Assembly: GCA_965214235.1 (NCBI GenBank)
Contig: CBDCBH010000002.1
Location: 930,001-994,000, forward strand
Direction: 5' to 3'
From: Ilyomonas sp965214235
Lineage (GTDB): Bacteria > Bacteroidota > Bacteroidia > Chitinophagales > Chitinophagaceae
Length of the DNA: 64,000 nucleotides
Shown here: piece by piece, positions 25,998 to 34,753 of the stretch
Position numbering within the stretch: position 1 is the first letter of the stretch
Layout of the letters: every line of letters begins with the position of its first letter
The notes under the pieces: model-generated
What the model was told of the DNA's origin: nothing
Database searches by the model: none
The model's input: the letters and a program-made list of their open reading frames with translations, nothing else
Translations under genes and position numbers: made by a program

Positions 25998-26423
25998 CTA
26001 TAGATTTAGGTTGATAAAAGTGGCAGCCAGCAAAGAAAGTGAGAGGAAGGAAAGAGTCGTTTTTTCATAGCGTGTAGCGATTTTACGATACTGTTTGAGT
26101 TTGTTAATTGTCCGTTCAATGACGTTTCTTTGTTTATAAGCGATGTAGTCCATATCTCTTTGCTGTAACCGGCTTCTCTTTGGTGGTATGACAGCCTCAA
26201 TGCCTTCACTGTCCAGATAATGCAGAAGCCAGTCTGCATCGTATGCTTTGTCGGCTATTACTCTTTCCGGCTTCATTGCCCCCATCAGATCCAAAGACGC
26301 TTTTACATCTGCCCTTTGTCCGCCTGTTAGTACCATCGCTTTAATTCTTCCCTTCTCATCTGTGCTTAAGTGAATCTTTGTTGTCAGTCCACCTCTCGAC
26401 CTGCCAATTGCCTGATCATCCAC
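25998..26423 (-). CDS. IS5-family transposase, ORF B (copy 2)
   Basis: 141 aa, identical to the product at 18219-18644, including RVIADKAYDADWLLHYL and the Glu-bearing YKQRNVIERTINKLKQY. Expression as a fusion to ORF A by slippage on A7 is expected, as for copy 1. Confidence 0.9.
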   Translation of the reverse strand: MDDQAIGRSRGGLTTKIHLSTDEKGRIKAMVLTGGQRADVKASLDLMGAMKPERVIADKAYDADWLLHYLDSEGIEAVIPPKRSRLQQRDMDYIAYKQRNVIERTINKLKQYRKIATRYEKTTLSFLSLSLLAATFINLNL

Positions 26424-26436
26424 TTTGCCTGTTTCC

Positions 26437-26763
26437 TTATTTTTTTAAAGCACCGGCTGCATGCTGGTGTACTCTAACAGCGGTTGAGTCAATGAGCAGC
26501 GTTTTGACATCTTTGTCTGCCAAGTCTTTGAATATCTTTTGCCATATACCTGCCTTAGCCCATCTTCTGAAACGCACATAAACCGTGTTCCAGTTGCCGA
26601 ACCGCTCCGGCAGGTCCCGCCAGGGAATGCCGCATTTGGCTACATACATGACTGCATTAATAAACAAACGGTTATCAGTCATTCTGCCCTGATAACCGGG
26701 CTGGCAAGGCAGCTTCTCTTTAATCGCTTCCCATTGCTCTTCACTTATCTCATAACGTCTCAT
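26437..26763 (-). CDS. IS5-family transposase, ORF A (copy 2)
   Basis: 108 aa, identical to the product at 17879-18205 (DUF4096-type N-terminus, first catalytic Asp in TLLIDSTAVRVHQHA), ending at the same A7-TAA junction. Confidence 0.92.
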   Translation of the reverse strand: MRRYEISEEQWEAIKEKLPCQPGYQGRMTDNRLFINAVMYVAKCGIPWRDLPERFGNWNTVYVRFRRWAKAGIWQKIFKDLADKDVKTLLIDSTAVRVHQHAAGALKK

Positions 26764-26851
26764 CCGCTCGTTTCTTTCTCCTCCTAAACAACTGTACCAA
26801 TTCTATCATTACCTTCAGATGTCAACACGCTCTAGTAAGTAACCCGGTTTC

Positions 26852-27058
26852 TTTGCACTACGTTTACACTGTATTTACACTGCTCAAACCATTGCTACCA
26901 TTGGATTTGCACTATTTACAGTGCAAATCAAGAAAATAAAAAAATATATTGTATTTTATATACTCTTAATAATTCCCCCCGTGCTTTATATACAAGCACA
27001 GTGCAAACGGTGTATTTGGTGTAAATCCGCGCTGCGCTTGTGTTTGAGCAGTGCAATT
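26852..27058. repeat. Iteron-like cluster of CAGTGCAAA / TTTACACTG motifs
   Basis: Within 210 bases: TTTGCACT (26852), TTTACACTG (26863 and 26874), a 10-bp inverted repeat GATTTGCACT-N6-AGTGCAAATC (26904-26929), CAGTGCAAA (26999), GGTGTAAAT (27018) and CAGTGCAATT (27049), around an AT-rich stretch (26930-26980). The cluster is directly downstream of the DUF3987 primase/helicase gene. An origin with iterons or a multi-site operator would both fit. Confidence 0.5.
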
Positions 27059-27098
27059 CAATAATGTAATTTGTAGTTGTTTTACCATATTGATAAAA

Positions 27099-29447
27099 TC
27101 AACGCTTTTTATAACTGCCATGTTCAAGTTTTAAAAACAATCCTGCGAAGTCTTTGCGTCTCATTGAGACATCAAATCGCCGCTCATTAATGTTGTTTCT
27201 TTTGCAGATTTCAACAGCCTCTTTACGGGTAAAAGACTCTGGCAACGCCTGATAAAGCCGTTCGAGTTCCTTCGGTAAACCGGTTTCTATTTCACCGTGC
27301 AAGCCTGAAATAATCCTGATTGTTTCTCCTGCGTAAAACTTATACAGGGTCCATGCCTTGTGCACCAAGTCTTCTGTAATTTCCGGTGAGTTTGGTTTAT
27401 ACAGAATAGCAAGCACTTGCACAAGGCGTGGAAAGTACATGGTCATTTTCGCTTCTGTTCCTATTACATAGTTTTCCTCCTTGCTTGCAATCCGGCTATT
27501 TGCCTCATGTAATATTTGTTTGTAATAAACTCGGTACAGATTTTTAGCAGCCCCCGGCATGTCGATTTTTACTTTATCAGCGTTGCCGAGATTATAATCG
27601 TTTCCTTTCTCGTATAAGTAATTCACAAGCGAGACCCACTCTATACACATTTCCTTTTTTTCACTGAAAGGGTCTGCATCTACATCTAAAGGCATGTAAT
27701 TACTTTCTACCATTAAAAAACGCGAAGCAAAACCACTTTCTAACCTATCCTCTGTGAAAATGTTTTTTAGTCGGGTTGACTGCGTTCCCATGAGTAGGTT
27801 AAGATTCAGATTGGGTACTACCCGTGTTTTCGTATCATCAACACGAAGCTGAGTTACTCTCCCGCCCGTGAAAGCCTGCGTGAAAAAAGAAATGCTGTCA
27901 TTGGTGTTTTTAAAACTCCCGGCGTTAAAAATGGTTTCTGCTTCATCCTGGTACACACCAATGCCATTTTTTTGAAACATTGATATGCTGACATACGCTT
28001 CAGTAGTGCCATCGTTTGAAAATGGCATGTAACGCACCGGTCGTTTTTTTACAAAACCTTTTTTCTCGGCATGTGCTTGCAATTTTTCTGCTTCCCATTG
28101 CTGCAACCGCGTTTCATAAAGCCGGTCCGCCGATTCTTGGTTATAGCGCAAAGGGTATTCGCACATTGCTTTAAAAGCTGGTGTTTTTCCGACTGACATC
28201 GGAGCTACTAACAAGCAAAACAAAATATTGCGTGCATCGCCGTTGAAGTCTGAGGAATAGCGCGTCCCTGCAAGTGATGATACCGTCCAAAGCGCTGCCG
28301 TTGCGGTAAATTGCACAGGAATGTTACGCTGCGCGGACAGCTCTTGCATCGATATTCTGATCTCATCGGGGAATACATCCATCGGATAATTTTTATTGTT
28401 ATCGGCTGCAATGGGTTCAAAATCGTTATCCATGCCCGCACTATCCATGATCGCCTTTATCTCTTCGATGGTTGTATTCCAATCGCGCTTATTTTTATAG
28501 AACAAAACAAAGGATGGCGGCAAACTCCAAATCGGGTAATCTTGCCGATTGTGCCAGTTTGGAAAGTCGGACATAGAAGCGGAAAAAATCATTAGGCGCT
28601 TATACTGGAAGTACACCTTTGCGCCGATATAATCACCGGTACTTCCCGCGCGTTTGTACGCTCTGAACTTGTGCTGGGTTTGGTATTTAAACCCTGTGTA
28701 AGGTATTAATCCAACTTCTGAAAGTATCTGCTCCCATGCTTCATCCGGTAAGTTTGTGTCAAATTGTTTAAGTAACCATTCCCATCCTTCAGGATAAGAA
28801 ATAGCTTTATTTTGGGGATCGAAACCGGGTTTATACTCATTGAACCATTGGCAGAGCGACATCAAATATTCAAACTCTTCATTTGTTAATTCAGAGACAT
28901 CATACATTGAATTTTTGACGACTGAATAACCTGGCGTTGGATATGTATAAACCAAAGGACCGCAAGCATAAAGAGCGATTACTTCAGCGCCCTGTTCTGA
29001 TGCCGCAAGTGCAAGTTTTTTAGTTAGTCGCCGGTACTTCAACCAAACGTGAAAACCTTTATTTCGTGTTTGCTCTATATAAAGTTTGGCTGCTAAATCC
29101 GGGCGTTCATGTAGAATGATTTCATATAATAAATCAAATAAATCTTTTCTTGCTGTATTCTTTAAATCAATATCCAGGCAGCCCCAACAACCCCAAGTGC
29201 GAATCATTAAAGCGTTGTGATTCCGCTTTAATTTAAAGGGATTGTTTTCTTGCGTTGCCTTATCCCATCCTTGCACATGGCAAACAGGTTCATTTTTAGC
29301 GGTATTCCATTCTATAGAAATAGTAACCAAACCCAAATCTGTATATTCCTGAACTGTTCCAGCCAATATTTCGTGTTCATTAATCGGCTGAATAATTATA
29401 TCTTTGGTTTGCAGATAACCATTATCGGAGGTAGTAGTGTTAACCAT
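27099..29447 (-). CDS. DUF3987 primase/helicase-like replication protein
   Basis: 782 aa. The N-terminal 250 residues look like a bifunctional primase-type domain (RTWGCWGCLDIDLKNTARKD with acidic residues, KLYIEQTRNKGFHVWLKYRR). The DUF3987 ATPase part follows with a Walker A variant APMSVGKTP (about 415), Walker B-like GIGVYQDEAETIF and arginine-rich FTEDRLESGFASRFLMVES. A winged-helix-like tail (PESFTRKEAVEICKRNNINERRF) ends the protein. Such proteins start replication of prophages and mobile elements. It is last in the - strand block, with the iteron-like cluster just beyond. Confidence 0.82.
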   Translation of the reverse strand: MVNTTTSDNGYLQTKDIIIQPINEHEILAGTVQEYTDLGLVTISIEWNTAKNEPVCHVQGWDKATQENNPFKLKRNHNALMIRTWGCWGCLDIDLKNTARKDLFDLLYEIILHERPDLAAKLYIEQTRNKGFHVWLKYRRLTKKLALAASEQGAEVIALYACGPLVYTYPTPGYSVVKNSMYDVSELTNEEFEYLMSLCQWFNEYKPGFDPQNKAISYPEGWEWLLKQFDTNLPDEAWEQILSEVGLIPYTGFKYQTQHKFRAYKRAGSTGDYIGAKVYFQYKRLMIFSASMSDFPNWHNRQDYPIWSLPPSFVLFYKNKRDWNTTIEEIKAIMDSAGMDNDFEPIAADNNKNYPMDVFPDEIRISMQELSAQRNIPVQFTATAALWTVSSLAGTRYSSDFNGDARNILFCLLVAPMSVGKTPAFKAMCEYPLRYNQESADRLYETRLQQWEAEKLQAHAEKKGFVKKRPVRYMPFSNDGTTEAYVSISMFQKNGIGVYQDEAETIFNAGSFKNTNDSISFFTQAFTGGRVTQLRVDDTKTRVVPNLNLNLLMGTQSTRLKNIFTEDRLESGFASRFLMVESNYMPLDVDADPFSEKKEMCIEWVSLVNYLYEKGNDYNLGNADKVKIDMPGAAKNLYRVYYKQILHEANSRIASKEENYVIGTEAKMTMYFPRLVQVLAILYKPNSPEITEDLVHKAWTLYKFYAGETIRIISGLHGEIETGLPKELERLYQALPESFTRKEAVEICKRNNINERRFDVSMRRKDFAGLFLKLEHGSYKKR

Positions 29448-29495
29448 TTCCGCCTCCTATATTTTGATAGCATCTTCTATCTATTGTTTCCACAT

Positions 29496-29795
29496 CTATT
29501 GTTTTGATATTGAATGTTTATATCGCTGAATTGTCTGGCAAGCGTGCAATATTTCGCTTTTCAGAAAATATGGTTTCCCATTGATCTCGTGGCGTTGCAA
29601 AAGCCCTTTCTGCTGCCAACCATAAATTGTTTGGCGCGATACCGCCGGCTTCCACATTTTCCGCGTTTCATCAATGGACAAGTACTTGTCCTGATTGTCT
29701 TTTGCAGTCAAATGCTGAAGCTGTTGCAGGATTTGAAAATTCTGCTGCTTTACCTCCAAAAGTTGTTTTTCTATAGAAAGAAATGGATTATCCAT
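29496..29795 (-). CDS. Helix-turn-helix (excisionase/MerR-like) DNA-binding protein
   Basis: 99 aa. After an N-terminal coil (IEKQLLEVKQQNFQILQQLQHL) comes a winged HTH DKYLSIDETRKMWKPAVSRQTIYGWQQKGLLQRHEINGKPYFLKSEI, the HTH_17 pattern found beside integrases and replication genes of Bacteroidota mobile elements. Directs either excision or early-gene transcription. 48 bases before the primase gene. Confidence 0.8.
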   Translation of the reverse strand: MDNPFLSIEKQLLEVKQQNFQILQQLQHLTAKDNQDKYLSIDETRKMWKPAVSRQTIYGWQQKGLLQRHEINGKPYFLKSEILHACQTIQRYKHSISKQ

Positions 29796-29796
29796 A

Positions 29797-29976
29797 TCAA
29801 CGACTTGATTTCTTTTTTTGCTGAATAGAATTATTTGGTTGCTCTTTAGGTTTCGAAGAATTATTAAGTGATGAACTATCTAAAGGAAAGCGATTACGCT
29901 CCAGGCACGCACATACGGTTTCAGCAATTAAGTCTTGAAATTCGTTTTTAGATAGTGAAAGAAAAACCGTTTCCAT
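29797..29976 (-). CDS. Small 59-aa protein upstream of the HTH gene
   Basis: ATG at 29976, TGA at 29797-29799, one base before the next ATG. It starts METVFLSLSKNEFQDLIAET, a helix typical of the N-terminus of excisionase-family proteins, and ends in a Ser/Lys tail (QQKKKSSR). Possibly a split partner of the HTH protein, since many homologues fuse such a helix to the HTH. Not seen as a gene in longer-ORF scans. Confidence 0.5.
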   Translation of the reverse strand: METVFLSLSKNEFQDLIAETVCACLERNRFPLDSSSLNNSSKPKEQPNNSIQQKKKSSR

Positions 29977-30046
29977 TTTCTAATTTTTCGAAAAATAGAA
30001 ACATTGAACTAAACAACTGTAACAAGCCTACACTTTGTTAGAGTTG

Positions 30047-30925
30047 TCAGAGTTGTTTGCTTTTTATTTGACCTTTTATAGCTGAAATCTGAGTGTCAAA
30101 CCAGTTTTTATACTGTGATGCTCTTTTCTTTTCCTGCCTGAGATTGCTAACATCCATACTAATAATGCTAAATTTCTTTTTTAACAAGCGTGTTGCATCT
30201 GCATCGTTGATGTGTTGTAAGATCAATGCGCTTTTCAGGGAATCATACCAAACTTTGAATATACCTAAATTCAGACCTGCTGCAATATGTTTTCCTTCAT
30301 CATCTATACAGGGCTTTTCAATCGTTCTAAGCAGTTTCACAAATTCATCTGCATAGTTGCGGTATTCGGTTTTGAAAACATCATCAAATGCTTCATACGT
30401 TATTGGTGTATTTTGGGTCCTACTTTCGTTCTCAATGCGACTGGCCCTAGCTGGCTGCTGGTGAATATTTTTTGTACCGTCGCTTTTTATTCGCTGCAAA
30501 TACTCTTCAAACAAAGCGTCATTTACCCCCTGTGCCAATAACTCGATAAAGCTCTGTTCTATAAAATGCTCGAACGGAATTTCATTCAATTTCTTCATGA
30601 ATGAATACAAGTAAATGAGATGATCCAACTGTTTTGTTTTCCAAAAGTCAAAATTAAAAAGCAATTGAAAGCAGCTCAAGTCCTGTCCGCTTATCTTATT
30701 CGTATACCCGTAATGAATTAAATTGTTTTGTTCAATGTTTGCATACTCATTTTTCAACCGTGCTATTTCCGAATCAATGTATTTTCCCCTTATTGATTTA
30801 GCAAGGCTTTCATTAAAACATGCGATGTGCTGTTCAAAGGGAAAGTGTCTTTCCACAATCTCAAATAACGATTCGCCTTTATAGTAGTGGAATCGTTCAT
30901 TTAAATGTTCAAAATTTCCTTTCAT
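30047..30925 (-). CDS. Hypothetical protein of the mobile element
   Basis: 292 aa, helical, no signal or membrane segment. Two parts: an aromatic-rich N-terminal half (FHYYKGESLFEIVERHFPF, DLSCFQLLFNFDFWKTKQLD) and a C-terminal half after a Gln/Asn-rich linker (about residues 150-170) with ITYEAFDDVFKTEYRNYADEF and a charged end. No family recognised. Its place between replication and recombination genes suggests an element-specific role. Confidence 0.65.
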   Translation of the reverse strand: MKGNFEHLNERFHYYKGESLFEIVERHFPFEQHIACFNESLAKSIRGKYIDSEIARLKNEYANIEQNNLIHYGYTNKISGQDLSCFQLLFNFDFWKTKQLDHLIYLYSFMKKLNEIPFEHFIEQSFIELLAQGVNDALFEEYLQRIKSDGTKNIHQQPARASRIENESRTQNTPITYEAFDDVFKTEYRNYADEFVKLLRTIEKPCIDDEGKHIAAGLNLGIFKVWYDSLKSALILQHINDADATRLLKKKFSIISMDVSNLRQEKKRASQYKNWFDTQISAIKGQIKSKQL

Positions 30926-31016
30926 ATCATTGTTGTACTCAAATATATAAACATAGGCATGAATTGGAACTACGGTTTACCAAAAGCCGGTATATTTCAA
31001 CCGACTGTTGATTCTG

Positions 31017-31565
31017 TTATTTGTCCGGAAAGTAACGATTTTTATAAGCGATTGCGTTGCGCTCCCATTCTTCCTCACGTGCTAATCCACCGAAATAATG
31101 CGAGTGATATTTGTGCTCTCTGCGTTGATCATAGTCATAATAATTTAGTAAGGATTGAAGCTCTTTTTCGTCGCCGTCAATATAGGCACACCTTTCATGA
31201 TCTAAGAAGGCATGAGTATCATCGTGGCCTATCAAATCTAAAAAATCTATGAGGTTATCCAACATATCGGCAGCATCGGGTTGAGAATGTTCGGGCAATA
31301 AGGCAAGGATACCAGGCTTAGCGATAAGAATAAGCATTTGTTGCATCAGGTTTTTATATTCCCATAGCAGTGAACGCCAATCTTGAAAACCATCGTCTTT
31401 GTTCGACAATAAACGATACAACTGTTCACCTAACGAATTAGTCATTTCAGGATAAGGATTGATTTTTTCCGAAATAGTGCTGCTTGTAAGTTGCGCTCTG
31501 CGCAGTACAACAGCTTCTTTGATTTTTTCTTGAACTTGTTTGTAAGTGAGTGTTTGTGTTGACAT
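31017..31565 (-). CDS. Hypothetical protein of the mobile element
   Basis: 182 aa, acidic and helical. LTYKQVQEKIKEAVVLRRAQ at the N-terminus and HDDTHAFLDHERCAYIDGDE near residue 115 suggest a globular fold; the end is rich in His, Tyr and Arg (YYDYDQRREHKYHSHYFGG). No known domain is apparent. Confidence 0.65.
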   Translation of the reverse strand: MSTQTLTYKQVQEKIKEAVVLRRAQLTSSTISEKINPYPEMTNSLGEQLYRLLSNKDDGFQDWRSLLWEYKNLMQQMLILIAKPGILALLPEHSQPDAADMLDNLIDFLDLIGHDDTHAFLDHERCAYIDGDEKELQSLLNYYDYDQRREHKYHSHYFGGLAREEEWERNAIAYKNRYFPDK

Positions 31566-31867
31566 TTGTTTACTGATTTAAAATGTTATAAACGGAAATA
31601 AAGAGCAATAATGGCGTGAATACGTGCGAGGCTAATACGCTCAGGCGGTTTTTCTGCCTTTTTCATTTTCATTTTCTTTTTTGTTTTCTTTTTCATGTGT
31701 TTGATTTTAGAAGTTTGAAGAAAGGATTACGTAGCCATTTTTAAGACTGAAAAAGTTGCTGATTGACTTTGCGATGTTTGAGAGTAAAGTTTTCATTTGT
31801 ATTTGTATGATAAGTGATTAAATCTTGTTGTGTTCTTTATGAAATCGTCCGCTAACTGTCTTGCGGT
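31566..31867 (-). other. Gap of 302 bases with two possible micro-ORFs
   Basis: The - strand holds ATG 31696 to TAA 31586, 36 aa, very basic (MKKKTKKKMKMKKAEK then a hydrophobic end), and ATG 31796 to TAA 31707, 29 aa (MKTLLSNIAKSISNFF...). Both have purine-rich upstream bases but no homology I can name. Small proteins of this kind are common in mobile elements; both remain unproven. Confidence 0.35.
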
Positions 31868-32461
31868 TCAGTTATCCTGGTAAGCCACGCTGTTGATGAT
31901 GGTTTGCAGAGATGCCCTTACTTGTTTGGATAACCTGAAATGCTGGCTGATTTGTTCCAGTGATGCCGTCTTGTTTTTCAGCCGGTCAATTATCTTTTCA
32001 TACACTTTACTTTCCTGATTTAACCAGGGCTTTTCAGGTTGTGTGTTATTGGTGCCAGCGTGTGTTTCTATGATGCCGTGCGTTGCGGCGTTGCCATCAT
32101 CATCGCCGTCAAGGTTCAGCCCCAAAACGGCTGCTAATGCGTAACGGCGCATGTAAGAGATAACCGAGCCTTGCGCCTGCGGATCGTTCTTTGTTGGATT
32201 CATAAAGTAATCAGTCTGCATAAACTCACCACTTTCACCGTGCATGAGTAATGTAGTTAAACCATTGTTGCCGGTAGGAAACTGCGTGAATGATAAGCCT
32301 GCTTTGTGCAACGGCTGTTTAATGGCATTTAAGATGCAGGGTAAGGAACAATAGCGTGAGTTGAAAAACGGGTTTGTAGAATCCTTTGGAATGGCGCTGA
32401 TCAGCGTGTGAAAGGTGTCAAGCGCTTTTGCAATGTTGGCGATGGATAAACTCTTTTCCAT
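31868..32461 (-). CDS. ERF-family single-strand annealing protein
   Basis: 197 aa. ERF signature elements: IPKDSTNPFFNSRYCSLPCILNAIKQPLHKAGLSF, then GNNGLTTLLMHGESGEFM and the QAQGSVISYMRRYALAAVLGL helix with downstream GDDDGNA. These proteins anneal complementary single strands in phage recombination and repair, functioning like Red beta. A C-terminal helix region (EKIIDRLKNKTASLEQISQHF) may bind DNA or a partner SSB. No partner exonuclease is adjacent. Confidence 0.88.
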   Translation of the reverse strand: MEKSLSIANIAKALDTFHTLISAIPKDSTNPFFNSRYCSLPCILNAIKQPLHKAGLSFTQFPTGNNGLTTLLMHGESGEFMQTDYFMNPTKNDPQAQGSVISYMRRYALAAVLGLNLDGDDDGNAATHGIIETHAGTNNTQPEKPWLNQESKVYEKIIDRLKNKTASLEQISQHFRLSKQVRASLQTIINSVAYQDN

Positions 32462-32535
32462 AAATTTTCGTAATTGTTGAAGTGATTTATTTTTTTAGGT
32501 GCTCCCCTGCATTTCGTATGCAGGGGATTTTTCTT

Positions 32536-32829
32536 TTAAAAAGGGATTCCATAATTACGCAATGGATAATGGGGCAACTGCAGGTTAAATGTTTGCCAGC
32601 TAAGGCTTTTGTATTCTTCAATCAGGTCATCCCTTTTATTGGTGTTGTCATTCAATATTTTTTCATAGTGCGGTGCAACGGAGGCATAATAAGAAAGATG
32701 CTGCCGGCTTTCATCCAAGTAAGGTGTAGCTTCGTCAATGTTGATTGTGGCTTGTTCGATTTGAAGCAAAAGAGAGATTACCTCTTTGTGTGCTTTGATG
32801 ATGTCGAGGATGGTTGGCGGAGTGGTCAT
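32536..32829 (-). CDS. Hypothetical protein upstream of the ERF gene
   Basis: 97 aa from Met at 32829 (MTTPPTILDIIKAHKEVISLLLQ); the frame continues to 32880, but the start MHIYIFEYLC overlaps the divergent promoter region and is unlikely. A four-helix pattern with acid/base heptads (QIEQATINIDEATPYLDES). Unknown function. Likely first gene of the - strand early operon with ERF and primase. Confidence 0.6.
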   Translation of the reverse strand: MTTPPTILDIIKAHKEVISLLLQIEQATINIDEATPYLDESRQHLSYYASVAPHYEKILNDNTNKRDDLIEEYKSLSWQTFNLQLPHYPLRNYGIPF

Positions 32830-32904
32830 AGTATCTTTTGTTTTGTTAGCACAAAGATACTCAAATATGTAAATATGCAAATACTCAAATTAGTATTTTC
32901 GTTG

Positions 32905-32976
32905 TCTTGACTCAATATTAACATACTTATGTATTTTTGTATTTACATACATGAGCATCAAATTAAATAAGTTTAC
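32905..32976. promoter_or_regulatory. Divergent control region with operator-like repeats
   Basis: Contains ATGTA...TACAT inverted half-sites (ATGTATTTTTGTATTTACAT, about 32931-32950) and two TATTTTTG boxes matching TAnnTTTG, the second ending only about 5 bases before the ATG at 32989. It separates the - strand early operon from the + strand ribbon-helix-helix gene, so autoregulation is plausible. Confidence 0.4.
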
Positions 32977-32988
32977 TATTTTTGCTTT

Positions 32989-33183
32989 ATGGCTAAAGCA
33001 ACTACCAAAATAGAAGAAGCTGGCAAGGTCAGAACTTCACTTTATATAAGCGAGGACATCATGAAGAAAGTAAAGCACATAACTTATATGGATGAAACTT
33101 CGCAAACTAATTTTATTTCAGACGCTTTAACTGAGGCTATTGCCAAATGGGAGAAAAAGAATGGTGAAGCGGTTAAAAAGTGA
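32989..33183 (+). CDS. Small ribbon-helix-helix-like protein
   Basis: 64 aa. VRTSLYISEDIMKKVKHIT is a beta-strand plus helix as in RHH repressors and antitoxins, followed by DETSQTNFISDALTEAIAKWEKK. Probably a dimeric DNA-binding regulator, perhaps the element repressor. No toxin gene is adjacent; the next gene encodes a secreted protein. Confidence 0.65.
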   Translation: MAKATTKIEEAGKVRTSLYISEDIMKKVKHITYMDETSQTNFISDALTEAIAKWEKKNGEAVKK

Positions 33184-33214
33184 AGCGTTGGGAGAAATAA
33201 AACCGGAAGAAATT

Positions 33215-33778
33215 ATGAAAACAACACTATTAGCTTTAATCCTTACTTCATATTCTTTTGCTTGTTTTTGCCAGGACAGCACAATGGCTCATTTAATTGG
33301 TGATTCCCTTTTTACAGCGTCCGGTTTTAAGATTGGCGAAGGGCAGATGCTAAAAGTAGGAGTTGGTTCTACACCTGATGGAGATTTCAAATTCATATGG
33401 GTTTCGGCTACATCATTTTTTGCTGCCAACTCAAGAAATAGAGGTAATTCGAATGGCAGCAATTCACTTTCCCGAAGTTTTGCCGGACACGAATTGAAAG
33501 TTGTGCGGTTTGATAAAAGAGGCAGCAAAAAAACGGGTTATGTTATGTACCCGATTGTTACACCCGGCGGAGGGAGATATGAGGTTGATATTGACAACGC
33601 AATCAATGCCGGTGAAATAGTTGTACCGGCAGAGTTTGTCAGATCAAAACAAGCCAATCAAATCTCACCGCCGCTAAGTGTTGCTGATGAGCTAATCAAG
33701 CTTAAAAAGCTATTGGACGATGGTGTTATAACGCAAGCTGAATTTGATGCACAGAAAAAGAAAATATTGAATCAGTAA
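33215..33778 (+). CDS. Secreted protein with C-terminal SHOCT domain
   Basis: 187 aa from ATG 33215, which precedes a signal peptide (MKTTLLALILTSYSFACFCQ); the frame is open from 33140, but those residues overlap the RHH gene. The body is beta-rich (LKVGVGSTPDGDFKFIWVSA) and the tail VADELIKLKKLLDDGVITQAEFDAQKKKIL is a clear SHOCT oligomerisation motif. 31 bases after the RHH gene. Function unknown. Confidence 0.75.
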   Translation: MKTTLLALILTSYSFACFCQDSTMAHLIGDSLFTASGFKIGEGQMLKVGVGSTPDGDFKFIWVSATSFFAANSRNRGNSNGSNSLSRSFAGHELKVVRFDKRGSKKTGYVMYPIVTPGGGRYEVDIDNAINAGEIVVPAEFVRSKQANQISPPLSVADELIKLKKLLDDGVITQAEFDAQKKKILNQ

Positions 33779-33890
33779 ATCTTAAAAAAGCTAACGAGTT
33801 TTTAGCCACAACAGATATACCTCTTTAACTGCAAGACCTTCATCCGCACCATTATTATCAGAATAAGTATAACAGCCAGATAAAGCATTC

Positions 33891-34727
33891 ATGAAACAGA
33901 TTATTAAAACAGGTCGTTTATTGTATGGCATTGGTCTCATCGCCATAGGTGTGCATCAACTTATTATTCAAGATTTTCGACCGGAAATTTTACCTCCTTT
34001 TCCTGCATGGGCTCATCACTATGTTGTCTTTTCAATTCTTACAGGAATTGCTTTAATAGCGGCAGGTGCTATCATTTCAGGATTGTTTCAACTTAAAGTT
34101 GTGAGTGCAAAAAGCACCTGCCTTTATTTGGGATTGTGTTTTCTTTTACTGATCATTACCTGCCATCTTCCGTATATCCTCATCTTCAGTCCTGATAAAG
34201 CTTCCCGTTTGGATGTTTGGTTTGGGGCTGGTGAAGAATTGGCATACTGTGGTGGTGCGTTTGTAATGGCTGGCTCATTTTGTGAGGAAGGTTTTAAAGG
34301 GACTGTAGCAAACGCTTTTACATTGCTGTTGGATAGACTCATTCCGGTTGGAAGGATTTTCTTTTCTACTCTTATGATATTGTTTGGGTGCAGTCATTTT
34401 GTATTCACTGATTTTGTCTCAACCATGGTGCCTAAATGGATTGGGATGCCCTTGTTTTGGACTTATTTTGCTGGAGTGGCGCTAATTGGATCAGGCATAG
34501 CTGTTATTCTCAAAATATGGATAAAGCCGATTGCACTTCTTTTAGCAATCATGCTTTTTCTGTTTTTTATTTTTTTCCATGTTCCTGACGCCATTGCCAA
34601 TCCCTATGCATCGGGCGGCGGCGAAATTGTACGCGGCATTGTTGCGTTGATGTTCTGCGGTATTGCCATGGTTATTGCCTTAACAAATGGTAATAGGAAA
34701 GAAATTAAATATCGCGATAGAAACTGA
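33891..34727 (+). CDS. DoxX-like membrane protein with internal duplication (cargo)
   Basis: 278 aa, about eight transmembrane helices. GRLLYGIGLIAIGVHQLII (from residue 8) and GRIFFSTLMILFGCSHFVF (from 154) are duplicated units, followed in each by a DF-x8-P motif and a GIALIAAG or GVALIGSG helix, so the protein is two fused four-helix DoxX-type modules. Redox or small-molecule membrane roles are known for relatives; the substrate is unknown. Not a phage function, so probably passenger DNA. Confidence 0.7.
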   Translation: MKQIIKTGRLLYGIGLIAIGVHQLIIQDFRPEILPPFPAWAHHYVVFSILTGIALIAAGAIISGLFQLKVVSAKSTCLYLGLCFLLLIITCHLPYILIFSPDKASRLDVWFGAGEELAYCGGAFVMAGSFCEEGFKGTVANAFTLLLDRLIPVGRIFFSTLMILFGCSHFVFTDFVSTMVPKWIGMPLFWTYFAGVALIGSGIAVILKIWIKPIALLLAIMLFLFFIFFHVPDAIANPYASGGGEIVRGIVALMFCGIAMVIALTNGNRKEIKYRDRN

Positions 34728-34753
34728 TTACAACCAGTACCTTTTTTATGCCC

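Larger units (their letters stand above)
25984..26832 (-). mobile_element. IS5-family insertion sequence, copy 2 (849 bp, inverted)
   Basis: Same length, ends and ORF products as copy 1, in opposite orientation, flanked by TA at 25982-25983 and 26833-26834. Outside its transposase-start end it carries GTAAGTA, the complement of TACTTAC beside copy 1. Near identity points to recent duplication and makes homologous inversion between the copies easy. Confidence 0.9.
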
